A stretch of DNA of 64,000 nt from Actinomycetospora callitridis (GCF_028737265.1 NZ_JAQZAK010000012.1:62001-126000), one strand, 5' to 3'. Numbered from the stretch's first letter, positions 34,240-46,510 are shown. The notes: a model not told the origin generated them from the letters alone. Program-made: numbers and translations.

Positions 34240-35607
34240 TCAGTCGGCGGAGCGGCCCGCGGTGGCGTCCTGGGGTGCCCGCGGGTCGTCGAGCAGGCCG
34301 CGGGAGAGGGTCTCGGTCATGGCGTACGAGCAGGCGAGGGAGATCAGCGCCATGCCCACGACGTAGATGGCGACGGACATCAGGCTGCCCGTCCAGGCCA
34401 CCAGCACGGCGCAGATCGTCGGCGCGATCCCGCCGAGGATCGAGGCGAGCTGGTAGGCCAGCGACGCGCCGCTGTAGCGGAGGCGGGTGGGGAACTGTTC
34501 GGCGAAGTAGGCCGACTGCGGCCCGTAGACCGCGCTCCGGCAGGCCTGCACGACGAGGCCGCCGAGGATGAACAGCGCGAGGTTGCCCGTGCCGACGAGC
34601 AGGAAGTACGGGATGCCGAACACCGCGAGCAGCCCCATGCCGGCGAGGAACATCCGTCGTCGGCCCACGTAGTCCGAGAGCAGGCCGAGCAGCAGGATCA
34701 TCGGGATGTCGGAGGCGGACAGCGCGGTGTTCGCCGCGAGGATCTCGGTGCGGTCGTAGCCCAGGGTCGTCGTGGCGTAGGAGACCAGCCAGACCGAGCC
34801 GACGTAGAAGGTCGCGTTGGTGGCGAGGAACGACCCGGCGGCGAGCAGGATCTCCTTCGGGTAGGTGCGGAACGCCTCGACCACCGGCATCCGCGCCGCG
34901 GCCTTCGTCTCCATGGACTCGCGGAACACCGGGCTCTCGGCCACGGTCAGGCGGATCCACATCCCGACGGCGATGAGCGCGGCACTGGCCAGGAACGGGA
35001 CGCGCCAGCCCCACGACAGGAACTGCTCCTCGGTCAACGTGAGGTCGAGGATGAGGAACGCCCCCGTGCCGCACACGAGGCCGAGCGGCACGCCGACCTG
35101 CGGCCAGCTCCCGTAGAAGCCGCGACGGTTCGGGGGCGCGTTCTCGACGGCCATGAGCGCGGCGCCGCCCCACTCCCCGCCGACGCCGAAGCCCTGCCCG
35201 ATGCGCAGCACCACGAGCAGGATCGGGGCCGCGACGCCGATGGCGCCGTAGCTGGGCAGCAGCCCGATCGCCACCGTGCAGGCACCCATGAGCAGCAGCG
35301 ACCACACGAGCATGGGCTTGCGACCCACGCGGTCGCCGAAGTGCGCGAAGACCGCGCCGCCGAAGGGCCGGGCGAGGAAGCCGGCCGCGAAGGTGCCGAA
35401 GGCGGCGATGGTGCCGGCGGTGGGCGAGGCGGACGGGAAGAACAGCTTCCCGAACACCAGCGCGGCCGCGGTGCCGTAGATGAAGAAGTCGAACCACTCG
35501 ATGGTGGTGCCGACCAGGCTGGCCATCGCGACCTTGCGGGGGACGCGCAGCGAGGGGCCGGGGCGGTCGCCGCCGACGGTGTCGGGCCCGGAGGCGTCGG
35601 TGACCAT
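34240..35607 (-). CDS. MHS-type MFS transporter between gyrB and gyrA
   Basis: From ATG 35607 (MVTDASGPDTVGGDRPGPSL) the protein has 455 residues and 12 hydrophobic helices. VAMASLVGTTIEWFDFFIYG is the hallmark first helix of metabolite:H+ symporters (ShiA/ProP/KgtP group), followed by ARPFGGAVFAHFGDRVGRKP. GAGGAG lies six bases before the start. The substrate may be shikimate, a dicarboxylate or a betaine; I cannot tell. It interrupts the normally adjacent gyrB-gyrA pair but keeps their direction. Confidence 0.92.
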   Translation of the reverse strand: MVTDASGPDTVGGDRPGPSLRVPRKVAMASLVGTTIEWFDFFIYGTAAALVFGKLFFPSASPTAGTIAAFGTFAAGFLARPFGGAVFAHFGDRVGRKPMLVWSLLLMGACTVAIGLLPSYGAIGVAAPILLVVLRIGQGFGVGGEWGGAALMAVENAPPNRRGFYGSWPQVGVPLGLVCGTGAFLILDLTLTEEQFLSWGWRVPFLASAALIAVGMWIRLTVAESPVFRESMETKAAARMPVVEAFRTYPKEILLAAGSFLATNATFYVGSVWLVSYATTTLGYDRTEILAANTALSASDIPMILLLGLLSDYVGRRRMFLAGMGLLAVFGIPYFLLVGTGNLALFILGGLVVQACRSAVYGPQSAYFAEQFPTRLRYSGASLAYQLASILGGIAPTICAVLVAWTGSLMSVAIYVVGMALISLACSYAMTETLSRGLLDDPRAPQDATAGRSAD

Positions 35608-35756
35608 GGCGTGCTCCTCGTCGTCGGGGTGCCCGGTCATGAGACGACCAGCCCACGACAAGGTCAAGGACCGGCAAAGAACCCGTCCCAGAACTGGGCC
35701 GTGTGCACGACGACGAGCGTCCGGAACGGGGCCGTCCGCACACCCCGCACACGACG

Positions 35757-35800
35757 AGGGCCCGGGTTCCACGGGAAACATCCCGCGGCGCCCGGGCCTT
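35757..35800 (-). terminator. Hairpin downstream of gyrB
   Basis: GGCCCGGG (35759-35766) and CCCGGGCC (35791-35798) form an 8-bp stem, 28 bases after the gyrB stop. The loop is long (24 bases) and contains the parS-like GTTCCACGGGAAAC. A terminator is the simpler reading, but the loop sequence is notable. Confidence 0.45.
35766..35779. promoter_or_regulatory. parS-like site downstream of gyrB
   Basis: GTTCCACGGGAAAC differs from the ParB-binding consensus GTTTCACGTGAAAC at two positions, one in the centre (GGG for GTG). The same 14-mer occurs within parB at 51118-51131. Confidence 0.5.
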
Positions 35801-35827
35801 CGAGGCTCGATTCGACCTCGACCTCGA

Positions 35828-37960
<2,133 letters not shown>

Positions 37961-38064
37961 TCAGCGCGTCACACGGCGCACGAATCGCCATCGGGAGGGT
38001 CCGACCGGCCGCGAGGCGTCCCGCGCGCCTCTGACGGCCCGTCGTCGGACGGCCACGTGGATCG

Positions 38065-38844
38065 TCAGCCGTACGTGTCGCGCGGTCCGCGGCCCGAGAC
38101 GTGGCGGGGCCCGCGACGCCAGCTCGGCGCGGTCGGGCCGTGGATGCGCATCGTCTTCACGACCCCGTCGCCGAGCCCGGCGGCCAGCTTCCCGATCAGC
38201 TGGCGCTGCAGCAGGCGCAGCTGGGTGGCCCAGGCCGTCGAGTCGGCCGCGACGGTGAGGACGCCGTCGCGCAGGGAGACGGGACGGGCGTGCTCGGCGA
38301 CCTCCTCGCCCACCAGCTCGGCCCACCGCCCGAAGACCGACCCGTTCGCGAGCCGCGGCGCCCACCCGCGGTCACCGGACAGCCGGGACGCCAGCCGCCC
38401 GAGCATCTGCGGGTCGCGCTCGTCGGCACCCGAGCCCGACCAGCCACGACGGCGCGGGCGGCCCATGCCCGTCCCGGTGCGACGCACCGGCTTGCGGATC
38501 CCCGCCGCACCCCCGCCGGCGGCACGACGCGCGGCGCTCGCGGCCCGGGCGGCGGCGAGGGCGTCGCGGGCGAGGTCCGCGCCCCGCTTCTCCTCGCCCG
38601 TGCCCCCGCTCGCAGGGGTGCTCCGGTCGTCCGGATTGCCCCCGTCCGACAGCCGTTCGGGTGTGTGGACAGCGTCCCCGGGGCGCCGTCCCTGCTCGCG
38701 GCCCGGATCCGGGCCGGTGCGGGGGGCTCCCGAGGATCTGTTCGGGGAGTTGTCCACAGCATCCACAGGTCTGTCCCCAGGACCTCCACCGTTGTCACGC
38801 GTCCGGCCCACCAGGCGCACCCCCTGTCGTCCGTGCCGCCGCAC
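38065..38844 (-). CDS. dciA: DciA-like DUF721 protein (Rv0004 counterpart)
   Basis: The protein has up to 259 residues. The C-terminal 110 ([80 protein letters not shown]) form the DUF721/DciA domain, which helps load the replicative helicase DnaB. The first half is Arg/Gly/Pro-rich and probably disordered. The ATG at 38844 lies 50 bases inside recF; GTG at 38820 is an alternative. DnaA-box-like sequences lie inside the disordered part of its coding sequence. Confidence 0.87.
   Translation of the reverse strand: MRRHGRQGVRLVGRTRDNGGGPGDRPVDAVDNSPNRSSGAPRTGPDPGREQGRRPGDAVHTPERLSDGGNPDDRSTPASGGTGEEKRGADLARDALAAARAASAARRAAGGGAAGIRKPVRRTGTGMGRPRRRGWSGSGADERDPQMLGRLASRLSGDRGWAPRLANGSVFGRWAELVGEEVAEHARPVSLRDGVLTVAADSTAWATQLRLLQRQLIGKLAAGLGDGVVKTMRIHGPTAPSWRRGPRHVSGRGPRDTYG
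38664..38771. promoter_or_regulatory. Cluster of DnaA-box-like sequences inside dciA
   Basis: TTGTCCACA (38750-38758) is an exact actinobacterial DnaA box. TGTGGACAG (near 38664-38673), GCATCCACA (38759-38767) and CTGTCCCCA (just after) are near matches. They lie in coding sequence about 4 kb from oriC. They could titrate DnaA or result from codon choice in a repetitive region. Confidence 0.4.
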
Positions 38845-39970
38845 TCATCTCACGCACCGTGCCCGAATCGACCACGAAGCGTGCCCCCTGCAGGTCATCC
38901 GGGACATCGTCGTCCACCGCGGCGGTGACGAGCACCTGCTCCGCGTTCACCGCGGTCCGCGCGAGCGCGCGGCGCCGTCGGACGTCCAGCTCCGCGAAGA
39001 CGTCGTCGAGGATCAGGACGGGTTCGGAGCCCTCACCCCGGAGCAGCTCGAACGCCCCCAGGCGCAGCGCGAGCGCCAGCGACCACGACTCCCCGTGGCT
39101 GGCGTACCCCTTCGCCGGGCCCGTGCCGAGCGTGAGCTCGAGGTCGTCGCGGTGCGGGCCGACGAGGCACACCCCGCGCTCGATCTCCTGGGTGCGGCGC
39201 CGGCGCATCTCGTCGAGCAGCAGCACCTCGATCTCCTCAGGCGTGGACGGCGCTGCCTCGCCGCCCAGGGCGTCCACCGCCTCGGCGCGCGAGCGGTAGC
39301 GCGCCCCCACCGGCTCGGACTCCGGCGCCACCGCGGCGTAGGCGTCCCGCACGTGCGGGGCCAGGGCGGCGGTGAGCTCGAGGCGCCCGGCGACGAGCAC
39401 CGCCCCGGCGCGGGCGAGATGGGCGTCCCACACGTCCAGGGTGCTCGTGTCGCCGCGGGCGTGGCGGGCGGTCTTGAGCAGGGCCGAGCGCTGGCGCAGC
39501 ACCTTGTCGTAGTCGGCCCGCGCCCCGGCCCAGCGCGGCGCGCGGGCGACGAGCAGGTCGTCGAGGAAGCGGCGGCGCTCGCCGGGGTCGCCCCGCACCA
39601 GCGCGAGGTCCTCGGGCGCGAACACGACCGTGCGCACGATGCCGAGCACCTCGCGGGGGCTGCGCACCGGCGAGCGGTTGACGCGGGCACGGTTGGCCTT
39701 CCCGCTCGCGATCTCGACCTGCACGGTGAGCTCGCGGCCCTCGTTGACGGCCACCGCGCGGATGCTCGCCGAGCTCGCGTCCCGCCGGATCAGCGGGGCG
39801 TCGCCGGCCACCCGGTGCGACGCGAGGGTGGCGAGATAGCCCACCGCCTCGACGAGGTTCGTCTTGCCCTGGCCGTTGGCCCCGACCAGCACCGAGACCC
39901 CCGGCGCGAAGTCCAGGTCGGCCTGCTCCCAGGAGCGGAAATCGGTGACCGAGAGGTGTCTGACGTACAT
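38795..39970 (-). CDS. recF: DNA repair/replication protein RecF
   Basis: The 391-residue SMC-like ATPase starts [20 protein letters not shown]. Walker A is [14 protein letters not shown]; the signature and Walker B lie in [20 protein letters not shown] and [17 protein letters not shown]. It loads RecA at single-strand gaps with RecO/RecR. It overlaps the annotated dciA start by 50 bases and follows gnd after a 100-base spacer full of tandem repeats. Confidence 0.96.
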   Translation of the reverse strand: MYVRHLSVTDFRSWEQADLDFAPGVSVLVGANGQGKTNLVEAVGYLATLASHRVAGDAPLIRRDASSASIRAVAVNEGRELTVQVEIASGKANRARVNRSPVRSPREVLGIVRTVVFAPEDLALVRGDPGERRRFLDDLLVARAPRWAGARADYDKVLRQRSALLKTARHARGDTSTLDVWDAHLARAGAVLVAGRLELTAALAPHVRDAYAAVAPESEPVGARYRSRAEAVDALGGEAAPSTPEEIEVLLLDEMRRRRTQEIERGVCLVGPHRDDLELTLGTGPAKGYASHGESWSLALALRLGAFELLRGEGSEPVLILDDVFAELDVRRRRALARTAVNAEQVLVTAAVDDDVPDDLQGARFVVDSGTVREMSAAARTTGGAPGGPDA

Positions 39971-39976
39971 CCACTC

Positions 39977-40059
39977 TCCCGTCGCTCCGCTCGCCCCCCG
40001 GCCGCCCTCCCGTCGCTCCGCTCGCCCCCCCGGCCGCCCTCCCGTCGCTCCGCTCGCCC
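39977..40059. repeat. Tandem repeat of about 31 bp between gnd and recF
   Basis: The unit beginning TCCCGTCGCTCCGCTCGCCC is present in two full copies (39977-40007 and 40008-40039, the second with one extra C in its C-run) and one partial copy (40040-40059). It fills nearly all the spacer between the gnd stop and the recF start. Slippage in the C-run is obvious. Its role, if any, is unknown. Confidence 0.8.
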
Positions 40060-40070
40060 AGGGGGCCCGG

Positions 40071-40982
40071 TCAGCCGCCTGTCGGCGGCTCGTTGGCGGC
40101 GTCGCCCGCCTTGTGGGTGGCGTGGCCGCCGAACTGGGCGCGCAGGGCCGCGACCGCCTTCATGGCCGGCGAGTCGATCTGGCGGGAGGCGAACCGCGCG
40201 AACAGCGCCGCCGAGATCACCGGGGCCGGCACGGCGTGCTTGATGGCTTCGTCCACGGTCCAGCGGCCCTCGCCCGAGTCCTCGGCGTAGCCGGTGATCG
40301 CGTCGAGGTGCGGATCCGCCTCGAGCGCCAGCACCATGAGGTCGAGCAGCCAGCTGCGCACCACGGTGCCGCGGCTCCACGCCTTCATCACCGCGCCGAC
40401 GTTGTCCACGGGGCCGCCGGCGCTGAGCAGCTCGTAGCCCTCGGCGTAGGCCTGCATGAGGCCGTACTCCACGCCGTTGTGGACCATCTTCGCGTAGTGG
40501 CCCGCCCCGACCGGGCCGGCGTGGACGAAGCCCTCCTCGCGCGGTCCCTCCGGACGCAGGGCGTCGAACACCGGCAGCAGCCGCTCGATGTCGGCGGGGT
40601 CGCCCCCGGCCATGAGCCCGTAGCCCTCGGTGCGGCCCCAGACGCCGCCCGAGACGCCGCAGTCGACGTAGCGGATGCCGTGGCCGTCGAGCAGCTCGGC
40701 GTGGGCGGTGTCGTCGGTGAACTTGCTGTTGCCGCCGTCGATCACCAGGTCGTCGGCCTCGAGCAGCTCGGCGAGGTTCTGCACCGTCGAGTGGGTGGCG
40801 GAGCCCGCCGGGACCATCAGCCACACCGTGCGCGGCGCGGAGAGTGCCTTGACCAGCTCGTCCAGCGACTGCACGTCACCGGACCCGTCGTTGGCGTACC
40901 CGACGACCTCGTGCCCGGCGGACCGGAGCCGTTCGGCCATGTTGCCGCCCATGCGTCCGAGCCCGACCATCCCCAGCTGCAC
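40071..40982 (-). CDS. gnd: 6-phosphogluconate dehydrogenase (decarboxylating), short GndA type
   Basis: The 303-residue enzyme starts [20 protein letters not shown], a Rossmann G-x-G-x-x-G site for NAD(P). [36 protein letters not shown] and [20 protein letters not shown] are substrate and catalytic blocks. It converts 6-phosphogluconate to ribulose-5-phosphate and CO2. At about 300 residues it belongs to the short, often NAD-preferring class. Placement between dnaN and recF is shared with Mycobacterium smegmatis. Confidence 0.94.
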   Translation of the reverse strand: MQLGMVGLGRMGGNMAERLRSAGHEVVGYANDGSGDVQSLDELVKALSAPRTVWLMVPAGSATHSTVQNLAELLEADDLVIDGGNSKFTDDTAHAELLDGHGIRYVDCGVSGGVWGRTEGYGLMAGGDPADIERLLPVFDALRPEGPREEGFVHAGPVGAGHYAKMVHNGVEYGLMQAYAEGYELLSAGGPVDNVGAVMKAWSRGTVVRSWLLDLMVLALEADPHLDAITGYAEDSGEGRWTVDEAIKHAVPAPVISAALFARFASRQIDSPAMKAVAALRAQFGGHATHKAGDAANEPPTGG

Positions 40983-41055
40983 GTCACGTTCCTCTCGGTC
41001 GGCCGCCCGCTGGGACGGCTCCTGGGCTCGGGTGTGGGTGCGGGGCGGCTCGGGC

Positions 41056-42294
41056 TCAGCCCGGCAGCCGCACCGGCATCAGGAGGTAGAGATACCCGGG
41101 ACGGGGCTCGGGGAGATCGTCCACGGCGTCACCCGGTCCGGGCTCGACCGCGGTGGCACCGCCGCCCGCGGGCTCGGCACCGTCGCCGGACGCGGCGGCC
41201 GCGTCCTCGCCGGGCGGCATCGCCGGGCGCAGCAGCGCCGGGCGGCTGGGCGTCGTGAACGAGAGGTGGGCGTGCTCGGCGCCCAGCGCGGAGAGGCCGT
41301 CGAGCAGGTAGCCCGGGTTGAACGCGATCGTCAGCGGCTCGCCGACGAAACGGCAGGAGATCTCCTCCTCCGCGCTGCCCTCGTCGTCGCCGCCGGCCGT
41401 GAGCCGCAGGGTGTCGTCGGCGAACTCCAGGCGGACCTGGGTGCCGCGCTCGGCCACCAGCGAGACGCGCTTGATGGCCTCGACGAGCGGGGCGATCTCG
41501 AGCACCGCCGCCGACGTGTGCTCCTTGGGCAGTAGCTGGCGGTAGCGCGGGAACTCGGCGTCGAGCAGACGCGTCGTCGACCGGCGCCCGCCGCCGGCGA
41601 GGCCGAGCAGCCCGTCGCCGCGTGCCAGCGCGAGCTCGATCCGCGAGCCCGACGACGTGAGCGTCTTGGCCGCTTCCGCCAGGGTCTTGGCCGGGGCGAG
41701 CAGCGCGACCTCGCCGGACTCGCCGCCGCCCGCGCTCTCGCCCGGCTCCCAGGTGAACTCCCGGACGGCGAGGCGGAAGCGGTCGGTGGCCGCGAGCGTG
41801 AGCGTCGAGCCGTCGATCTCGATGCGGATGCCGGTGAGCATCGGCAGCGTGTCGTCCCGGCCGGCGGCCACGGCCACCTGCGAGACGGCCTGGGCGAACA
41901 CCTCGGGCGCGAGGGCCCCGGCGACCGGCGGCATGTCGGGCAGCTGCGGGTAGTCCTCGGCCGACATCGTCGGGAGGCTGAACCGGGCGTTGCCGCAGGC
42001 GATGGTGGCGCGCGGCCCGTCGACCGTGACGTCGACGGGGTGCGGCGGCAGGGCCCGCGTGATGTCGGCGAGCAGGCGGCCCGAGACCAGCGCGCGCCCG
42101 GCGTCGCCGATCATCGCCGGCACCTCGACCCGTGCGGAGACCTCGTAGTCGAAGCCGGAGACGGTCAGCGTGCCGTCGCCCTCGGTGTCGAGCAGGACGC
42201 CGCCGAGCACCGGGACCGGCGCGCGGCTCGGGAGGCTGCGGGCGACGAAGGCCACGGCGTCGGCGAGGGCGTCTCGTTCGACGCGGAACTTCAT
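41056..42294 (-). CDS. dnaN: DNA polymerase III sliding clamp (beta subunit)
   Basis: From ATG 42294 ([20 protein letters not shown]) the protein has 412 residues, with GGGGAGGA six bases upstream. Three clamp domains follow ([52 protein letters not shown]-like [15 protein letters not shown]). The C-terminus [13 protein letters not shown] is the standard end. An insert of about 35 Ala/Gly/Glu-rich residues ([20 protein letters not shown]) precedes it, making the protein slightly longer than usual. A longer open frame upstream runs into oriC and is rejected. Confidence 0.96.
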   Translation of the reverse strand: MKFRVERDALADAVAFVARSLPSRAPVPVLGGVLLDTEGDGTLTVSGFDYEVSARVEVPAMIGDAGRALVSGRLLADITRALPPHPVDVTVDGPRATIACGNARFSLPTMSAEDYPQLPDMPPVAGALAPEVFAQAVSQVAVAAGRDDTLPMLTGIRIEIDGSTLTLAATDRFRLAVREFTWEPGESAGGGESGEVALLAPAKTLAEAAKTLTSSGSRIELALARGDGLLGLAGGGRRSTTRLLDAEFPRYRQLLPKEHTSAAVLEIAPLVEAIKRVSLVAERGTQVRLEFADDTLRLTAGGDDEGSAEEEISCRFVGEPLTIAFNPGYLLDGLSALGAEHAHLSFTTPSRPALLRPAMPPGEDAAAASGDGAEPAGGGATAVEPGPGDAVDDLPEPRPGYLYLLMPVRLPG

Positions 42295-43024
42295 CGCGGG
42301 TCCTCCCCCTGTGGGCCGGTCTGTGCCAGGTGGTGCTGGCGGTCTGGACTTGCCGGCTGGGACGCACCCCGGCGCGGGTGCATCACGGTAGAGCGTGCAG
42401 GAGGGGTCCGACACTCCGGGCCCGGTCCCGATCCGAGCCGATCGGGTACTCCGGCCCCGATCGTTCGGCGAGCCGATCGACCCGTCCACACCACCTGTTC
42501 TTCTGTAGTTCTCTAAGAAGGGAAAGACAGTAGGAGTAATAGGTCCTGTGCACGCTGTGGACGGCGGACGTCGCCGCAGGTGGGGCGGCGCGGCGCCGTG
42601 GGGATCACTCGGCGCGGCGGATGCCCGGATCCGGGGACGGATCGGCGTGTCCGGTGGACAGAGCCCGCCGGCGCCCTCCTTTCTCATCTCCCTCCACCGC
42701 TGCCGGACGGATGTCCACAGACTTGTCCCCAGCTGTGGGTCGATCGGGAGTCGAACGATCGCAATGTGCTACCGACTTCGGTGTTCGTCGATGATCGGCG
42801 ACGACTCGGCGCGGGGCCGGTGCTTCCTGTGGTCACACAGCGTCGCCCGAGGAGGGGCATCGCTCGACGCAGCGTGACGAACCGGACCCGTGCGGGCGGC
42901 GCGGCCACGAGCGCACCGGAGCGAGGGTCACCCTGGCTGCGTGGGAGGCAGCGAAGGACGCCCTCGCTCGTCCTGGGCGGCCCCGCCCAGGGCCCGGAGG
43001 GTGCGCACGGTGGGAGAAGGCGGC
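42295..43024. other. Candidate chromosomal replication origin (oriC)
   Basis: The 730-base gene-free region between dnaN and dnaA is the usual actinobacterial oriC place. DnaA-box-like sequences include ATGTCCACA (42711-42719), TTGTCCCCA (42723-42731), TGTGGACGG (42556-42564) and GGTGGACAG near 42653. An AT-richer patch at about 42494-42545 (GTTCTTCTGTAGTTCTCTAA, then AGACAGTAGGAGTAATAGG) could be the unwinding element. Boxes are fewer and weaker than in Streptomyces. The open frames in it show no coding character. Confidence 0.75.
42972..42991 (-). terminator. Hairpin downstream of dnaA
   Basis: CCTGGGCGG and CCGCCCAGG form a tight palindromic stem 34 bases beyond the dnaA stop. No T-run follows. 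It could end dnaA transcription before oriC. Confidence 0.45.
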
Positions 43025-44674
43025 TCAGCCGCGGGCGCGCTGCTTGATGCGCGCGGTGAGCTCCTGGACCTGCTCGTAGGTCCGGCGGCGCTCGGCCATC
43101 TCCTTGCGGATCTTCTTGTCCGCGTGCATGACCGTGGTGTGGTCGCGGTTGCCGAACATCTGGCCGATGCGCGGCAGGGAGAGGTCGGTGAGCTCGCGGC
43201 AGAGGTACATCGCGATCTGCCGGCTCAGCGCGAGGGCCTTGGTCTTGCCCGGCCCGCAGAGGTCGTCGATGGACACCGAGTAGAACTCGGCGGTCACGGC
43301 CATGATCGTCGGCGCGGTGATCTCCGACTGGCGGGAGTCGGGGATGAGGTCGCGCAGGACGATCTCGGCGAGCTGGAGGTCGATGGGCTGCCGGTTGAGC
43401 GACGCGAAGGCCGTCACGCGGATCAGGGCGCCCTCGAGCTCGCGGATGTTGCGCTCGATGCGGTCGGCGATGAACTCGAGCACCTCGGGCGGCGCGGCCA
43501 TCCGCTCGCCGGCGGCCTTCTTGCGCAGGATCGCGATGCGCGTCTCGAGCTCGGGCGGCTGGATGTCGGTGATCAGGCCCCACTCGAAGCGGGTGCGCAG
43601 GCGGTCCTCGAGCGTCTCCAGCCGCTTGGGCGGCCGGTCGGAGGACACGACGATCTGCTTGTTCGCGTTGTGCAGGGTGTTGAAGGTGTGGAAGAACTCC
43701 TCCTGGGTGCCTTCCTTGCCCTCCAGGAACTGGATGTCGTCCACCAGCAGCACGTCGACGTCGCGGTAGCGGCGCTGGAACGCCACCTTGCGGTCGTCGC
43801 GCAGCGAGTTGATGAAGTCGTTCGTGAACTCCTCGGTGGACACGTAGCGCACGCGCATGCCGGCGAACAGGCGCTGGGCGTAGTGCCCGACGGCGTGCAG
43901 CAGGTGCGTCTTGCCGAGTCCGGAGTCGCCCCAGACGAACAGCGGGTTGTAGGCGCGCGCCGGGGCCTCGGACACCGCGACGGCGGCGGCGTGCGCGAAG
44001 CGGTTCGAGGCGCCGATGACGAACGTGTCGAACGTGTACTTCTCGTTGAGCCGTGTCTGGGAGCGCGGTGCGCCGCGGGCCGGGTCGGGGCCGGTGTCGC
44101 GCATCCCGCCCATCGGCTCGCCGGGCCCGCGCGGAGGCCAGATCTCCTGCACCGCGGCGAGCCCGTCGCGGACCTCGTCGACCTCTTCCTCGGGGTGCGA
44201 CCGGTCCGGGTTGTGCGTCACGCGCCCGACCCCGGCGGCCGCGGCGATCGCCTCGGCGCGGTGGGACGAGGTGGTGGCCGACAGGTACCCGGTGTCCGGG
44301 CCGTGGTGCCCGTTGCCGGCGTGGTCGCCGTCGGACGACGGCATCGAGAGCCGCGGCAGCGGGGACGTGGTCGGCCCGACCTCGGGGGCGGGGCGGGCGC
44401 TGTGGTCCACCCGCACCGCCAGCGAGACCGGCCGGCCGATGTGGCGGGAGAGCGCGGCGACGATCGGGTCGCGCAGCGCGCGCTCGATGGCCTCCTTGGC
44501 GAACTCGCTCGGGGCGGCCAGCAGGGCGGTGTCGTCGAGGAGCCCGAGGGGGCGCGTCACCCGTACCCAGGCACGCTGCTGGGGGGAGAGCGCGGCACCC
44601 TCGACGGAGCCCGCGGTGAGTTCGGCGACGACCTGGCCCCAGGTCTCGTCGAGGTCGAAGAGCTGGTCCGACAC
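43025..44674 (-). CDS. dnaA: Chromosomal replication initiator DnaA
   Basis: From GTG 44674 ([20 protein letters not shown]) the protein has 549 residues, with GGAGGGGG upstream. Domain I spans residues 1-90; a long variable domain II (90-210) follows. Domain III has [20 protein letters not shown], Walker [12 protein letters not shown] and Walker [21 protein letters not shown]. Domain IV carries the DNA-binding signature [20 protein letters not shown]. It initiates replication at the adjacent oriC and probably controls its own promoter through boxes at 44735-44755. Confidence 0.97.
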   Translation of the reverse strand: MSDQLFDLDETWGQVVAELTAGSVEGAALSPQQRAWVRVTRPLGLLDDTALLAAPSEFAKEAIERALRDPIVAALSRHIGRPVSLAVRVDHSARPAPEVGPTTSPLPRLSMPSSDGDHAGNGHHGPDTGYLSATTSSHRAEAIAAAAGVGRVTHNPDRSHPEEEVDEVRDGLAAVQEIWPPRGPGEPMGGMRDTGPDPARGAPRSQTRLNEKYTFDTFVIGASNRFAHAAAVAVSEAPARAYNPLFVWGDSGLGKTHLLHAVGHYAQRLFAGMRVRYVSTEEFTNDFINSLRDDRKVAFQRRYRDVDVLLVDDIQFLEGKEGTQEEFFHTFNTLHNANKQIVVSSDRPPKRLETLEDRLRTRFEWGLITDIQPPELETRIAILRKKAAGERMAAPPEVLEFIADRIERNIRELEGALIRVTAFASLNRQPIDLQLAEIVLRDLIPDSRQSEITAPTIMAVTAEFYSVSIDDLCGPGKTKALALSRQIAMYLCRELTDLSLPRIGQMFGNRDHTTVMHADKKIRKEMAERRRTYEQVQELTARIKQRARG

Positions 44675-45070
44675 CGGGCACCCCCTCCGTCCCCTGCCCG
44701 CTGTGTGCGCTCGCCCGACCGGCCGAAGGCGCACGCATCCACAGTTCTGTCCACAACTGTGCACGACGTCGTACGGACGGTGGCGCGCGGGTGCGGGGCG
44801 GCCCCCCGGCGCCCGGGCTCGGTTCCGGTCGACGGCACGGTGAGCGCGGGGCGAAGGCCGCGTCCTCGACGGGTGAAGGACGCTAACAAGCGTCCGGCAG
44901 GGCCCACAACCTCCCCCCGGACGGCGGTGTGGGCCGTGCGGCGACCGGGGTGCGCGTCCTCGGCCCGCCACCGGCTACCCTTGTCCCGACCGGAGTCGGC
45001 ACCCGAGGGGTGGTCGGCACTGACCGTGGCGCCGCGATCACGTGGCGCGTGGGAGCAGGAGAACCCGAAA
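44675..45070. promoter_or_regulatory. Divergent dnaA / rpmH control region
   Basis: This 396-base gap holds both promoters. GCATCCACA (44735-44743) and CTGTCCACA (44747-44755) are DnaA-box-like sites 60-80 bases before the dnaA start, suited to autoregulation. On the rpmH side, TACCCT near 44972 is a possible -10 and AGGAG near 45056 lies ahead of the GTG. No gene is seen inside. Confidence 0.6.
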
Positions 45071-45214
45071 GTGGCCAAGGGCAAGCGCACGTTCCAGCCG
45101 AACAACCGTCGGCGTTCCAAGACGCACGGCTTCCGGCTGCGCATGCGCACGCGCGCCGGCCGAGCGATCCTCGCCGCCCGTCGCCGCAAGGGCCGCGACC
45201 AGCTCAGCGCCTGA
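45071..45214 (+). CDS. rpmH: Ribosomal protein bL34
   Basis: The 47-residue basic protein from GTG 45071 reads [20 protein letters not shown] then [20 protein letters not shown], an unmistakable L34. It is part of the large ribosomal subunit. Its place ahead of rnpA and divergent from dnaA is the universal arrangement. The long frame upstream of it is a shadow of dnaA. Confidence 0.97.
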   Translation: MAKGKRTFQPNNRRRSKTHGFRLRMRTRAGRAILAARRRKGRDQLSA

Positions 45215-45354
45215 TCGGCGCCACCGGCCCGAGCGGCCGGCACGAACTCCTCGACGGGACCGCTCCCTCCGGACGCGGTCCCGTCGTCGTGTGTCGGGCC
45301 CCGCGTCGTCCGGTGCTGCCGCGTCGGTGCCGTGTCTGCGCCCCTCCCGCTGCC

Positions 45355-45732
45355 GTGCTCCCCCGCCCCCGCCGCATCACGCGGCCCCAGGACTTCCGCC
45401 TCGTGCTGCGCCGGGGCCGTCGCGCCGGGCGTCGCCGCCTCGTGGTGCACGCGCTCGCGGCCCCGACGGCGTCCACGGCGTCCGCACCGGAGCACCCCGC
45501 CCGGGCCGGCCTCGTCGTGGGACGGGGCGTCGGCCCGGCCGTCACGCGCCACCGCGTGAGCCGGCAGCTGCGCCACCTGCTGCGCCCGCGCCTCGAGAGC
45601 CTGCCGCCCGGCACCGACCTGGTGATCCGCGCTCAGCCCGCCGCGGCGGGCGCGACCTCGTCGGAGCTCGGTGACGACCTCGACGCCGCCCTCGCGCGGC
45701 TGGGTCTCACCGGGCCGCGGCTCACGGACTGA
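45355..45732 (+). CDS. rnpA: RNase P protein component
   Basis: From GTG 45355 the protein has 125 residues: [20 protein letters not shown], then [20 protein letters not shown] with the basic signature helix (usual form R-N-x-x-K-R, here R-H-R-V-S-R), and [20 protein letters not shown]. It binds the catalytic RNA for tRNA 5' maturation. The start is uncertain, since other GTGs occur upstream in the Pro/Arg-rich stretch. Its 3' end overlaps the FkbM gene tail to tail by 11 bases. Confidence 0.9.
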   Translation: MLPRPRRITRPQDFRLVLRRGRRAGRRRLVVHALAAPTASTASAPEHPARAGLVVGRGVGPAVTRHRVSRQLRHLLRPRLESLPPGTDLVIRAQPAAAGATSSELGDDLDAALARLGLTGPRLTD

Positions 45733-46510
45733 AGAGGTAGTTGCGCTCGGTGTCGACGATCCCCGCGACGGGCCGCCAGGCCCCTGCCATCCTCCTGCCG
45801 GCGGACCAGGTGTGCGCCCGGTACCCGAGCGCGCCGGTGAGGCGGGCGAAGAGCTCGTCGGCGCCCACGCCGTACTTGCGGGTGTGGCGGTCCTCGATCT
45901 CGAGCAGCAGGTGCGGGCGGTGAGTCGCGAGCAGGCCCGCGGCGCCGTCCAGCAGCGCCCCCTCGGCACCCTCGACATCGGCCTTCACCAGGGTCACGCG
46001 CTCGATGCCGAGGTCGGCGACGATCGAGTCGAGGGTCTCGACGGCCACGGACTCCAGCCGGTGCCCGGCGAACTCGCGGTTCGGGCCGGCGTCCCGCGCC
46101 CCCGCGGTGAGGTAGGCCCGGCCGTGCACGGGCAGACCGCGTCGCCGGGGCACCGAGAGGTGCGCCGTCCCGGGCGTCGCGCCGAGGGCGATGCGGTGCA
46201 GCGACACCCAGGACAGGCCGGCCGCGCGCACGCCGAGCCCGAGCGCCCGGTGGGCCCCGTGCTGGGGCTCGAAGGCGTGCACGGCGCCGTCGGGTCCGAC
46301 GAGGTCGGCGAGCACGTGCGTGTAGAGACCGAACTCGGCTCCGACGTCGAGGCAGACGTCGCCCGGCCCGACGACGTCGGCCAGGCCGAGGATCTCCTTC
46401 TCGACGACCGAGCCCCGGCGGGCGACGGCCGAGAGGGCGGAGCGGACGACGCGCGAACGGCGGGTGCCCCGGGCGGTCCGTTCGGTGGGAGGGCCTCCGG
46501 CGATCGACAC
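45722..46510 (-). CDS. FkbM family methyltransferase
   Basis: From GTG 46510 ([20 protein letters not shown]) the protein has 262 residues. The SAM site reads [20 protein letters not shown], followed by [16 protein letters not shown] and [20 protein letters not shown], typical of FkbM O-methyltransferases acting on sugars or polyketides. GGGAG lies upstream. It sits on the opposite strand between rnpA and yidD, a place normally empty, which points to an insertion. The target molecule is unknown. Confidence 0.9.
   Translation of the reverse strand: MSIAGGPPTERTARGTRRSRVVRSALSAVARRGSVVEKEILGLADVVGPGDVCLDVGAEFGLYTHVLADLVGPDGAVHAFEPQHGAHRALGLGVRAAGLSWVSLHRIALGATPGTAHLSVPRRRGLPVHGRAYLTAGARDAGPNREFAGHRLESVAVETLDSIVADLGIERVTLVKADVEGAEGALLDGAAGLLATHRPHLLLEIEDRHTRKYGVGADELFARLTGALGYRAHTWSAGRRMAGAWRPVAGIVDTERNYLFSP

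Noticed and set aside
42295-42687. N-terminal extension of dnaN into oriC
   Set aside because: MKFRVERD at 42294 is the standard DnaN start with a good ribosome site; the upstream residues are random in character and cover the AT-rich oriC patch.
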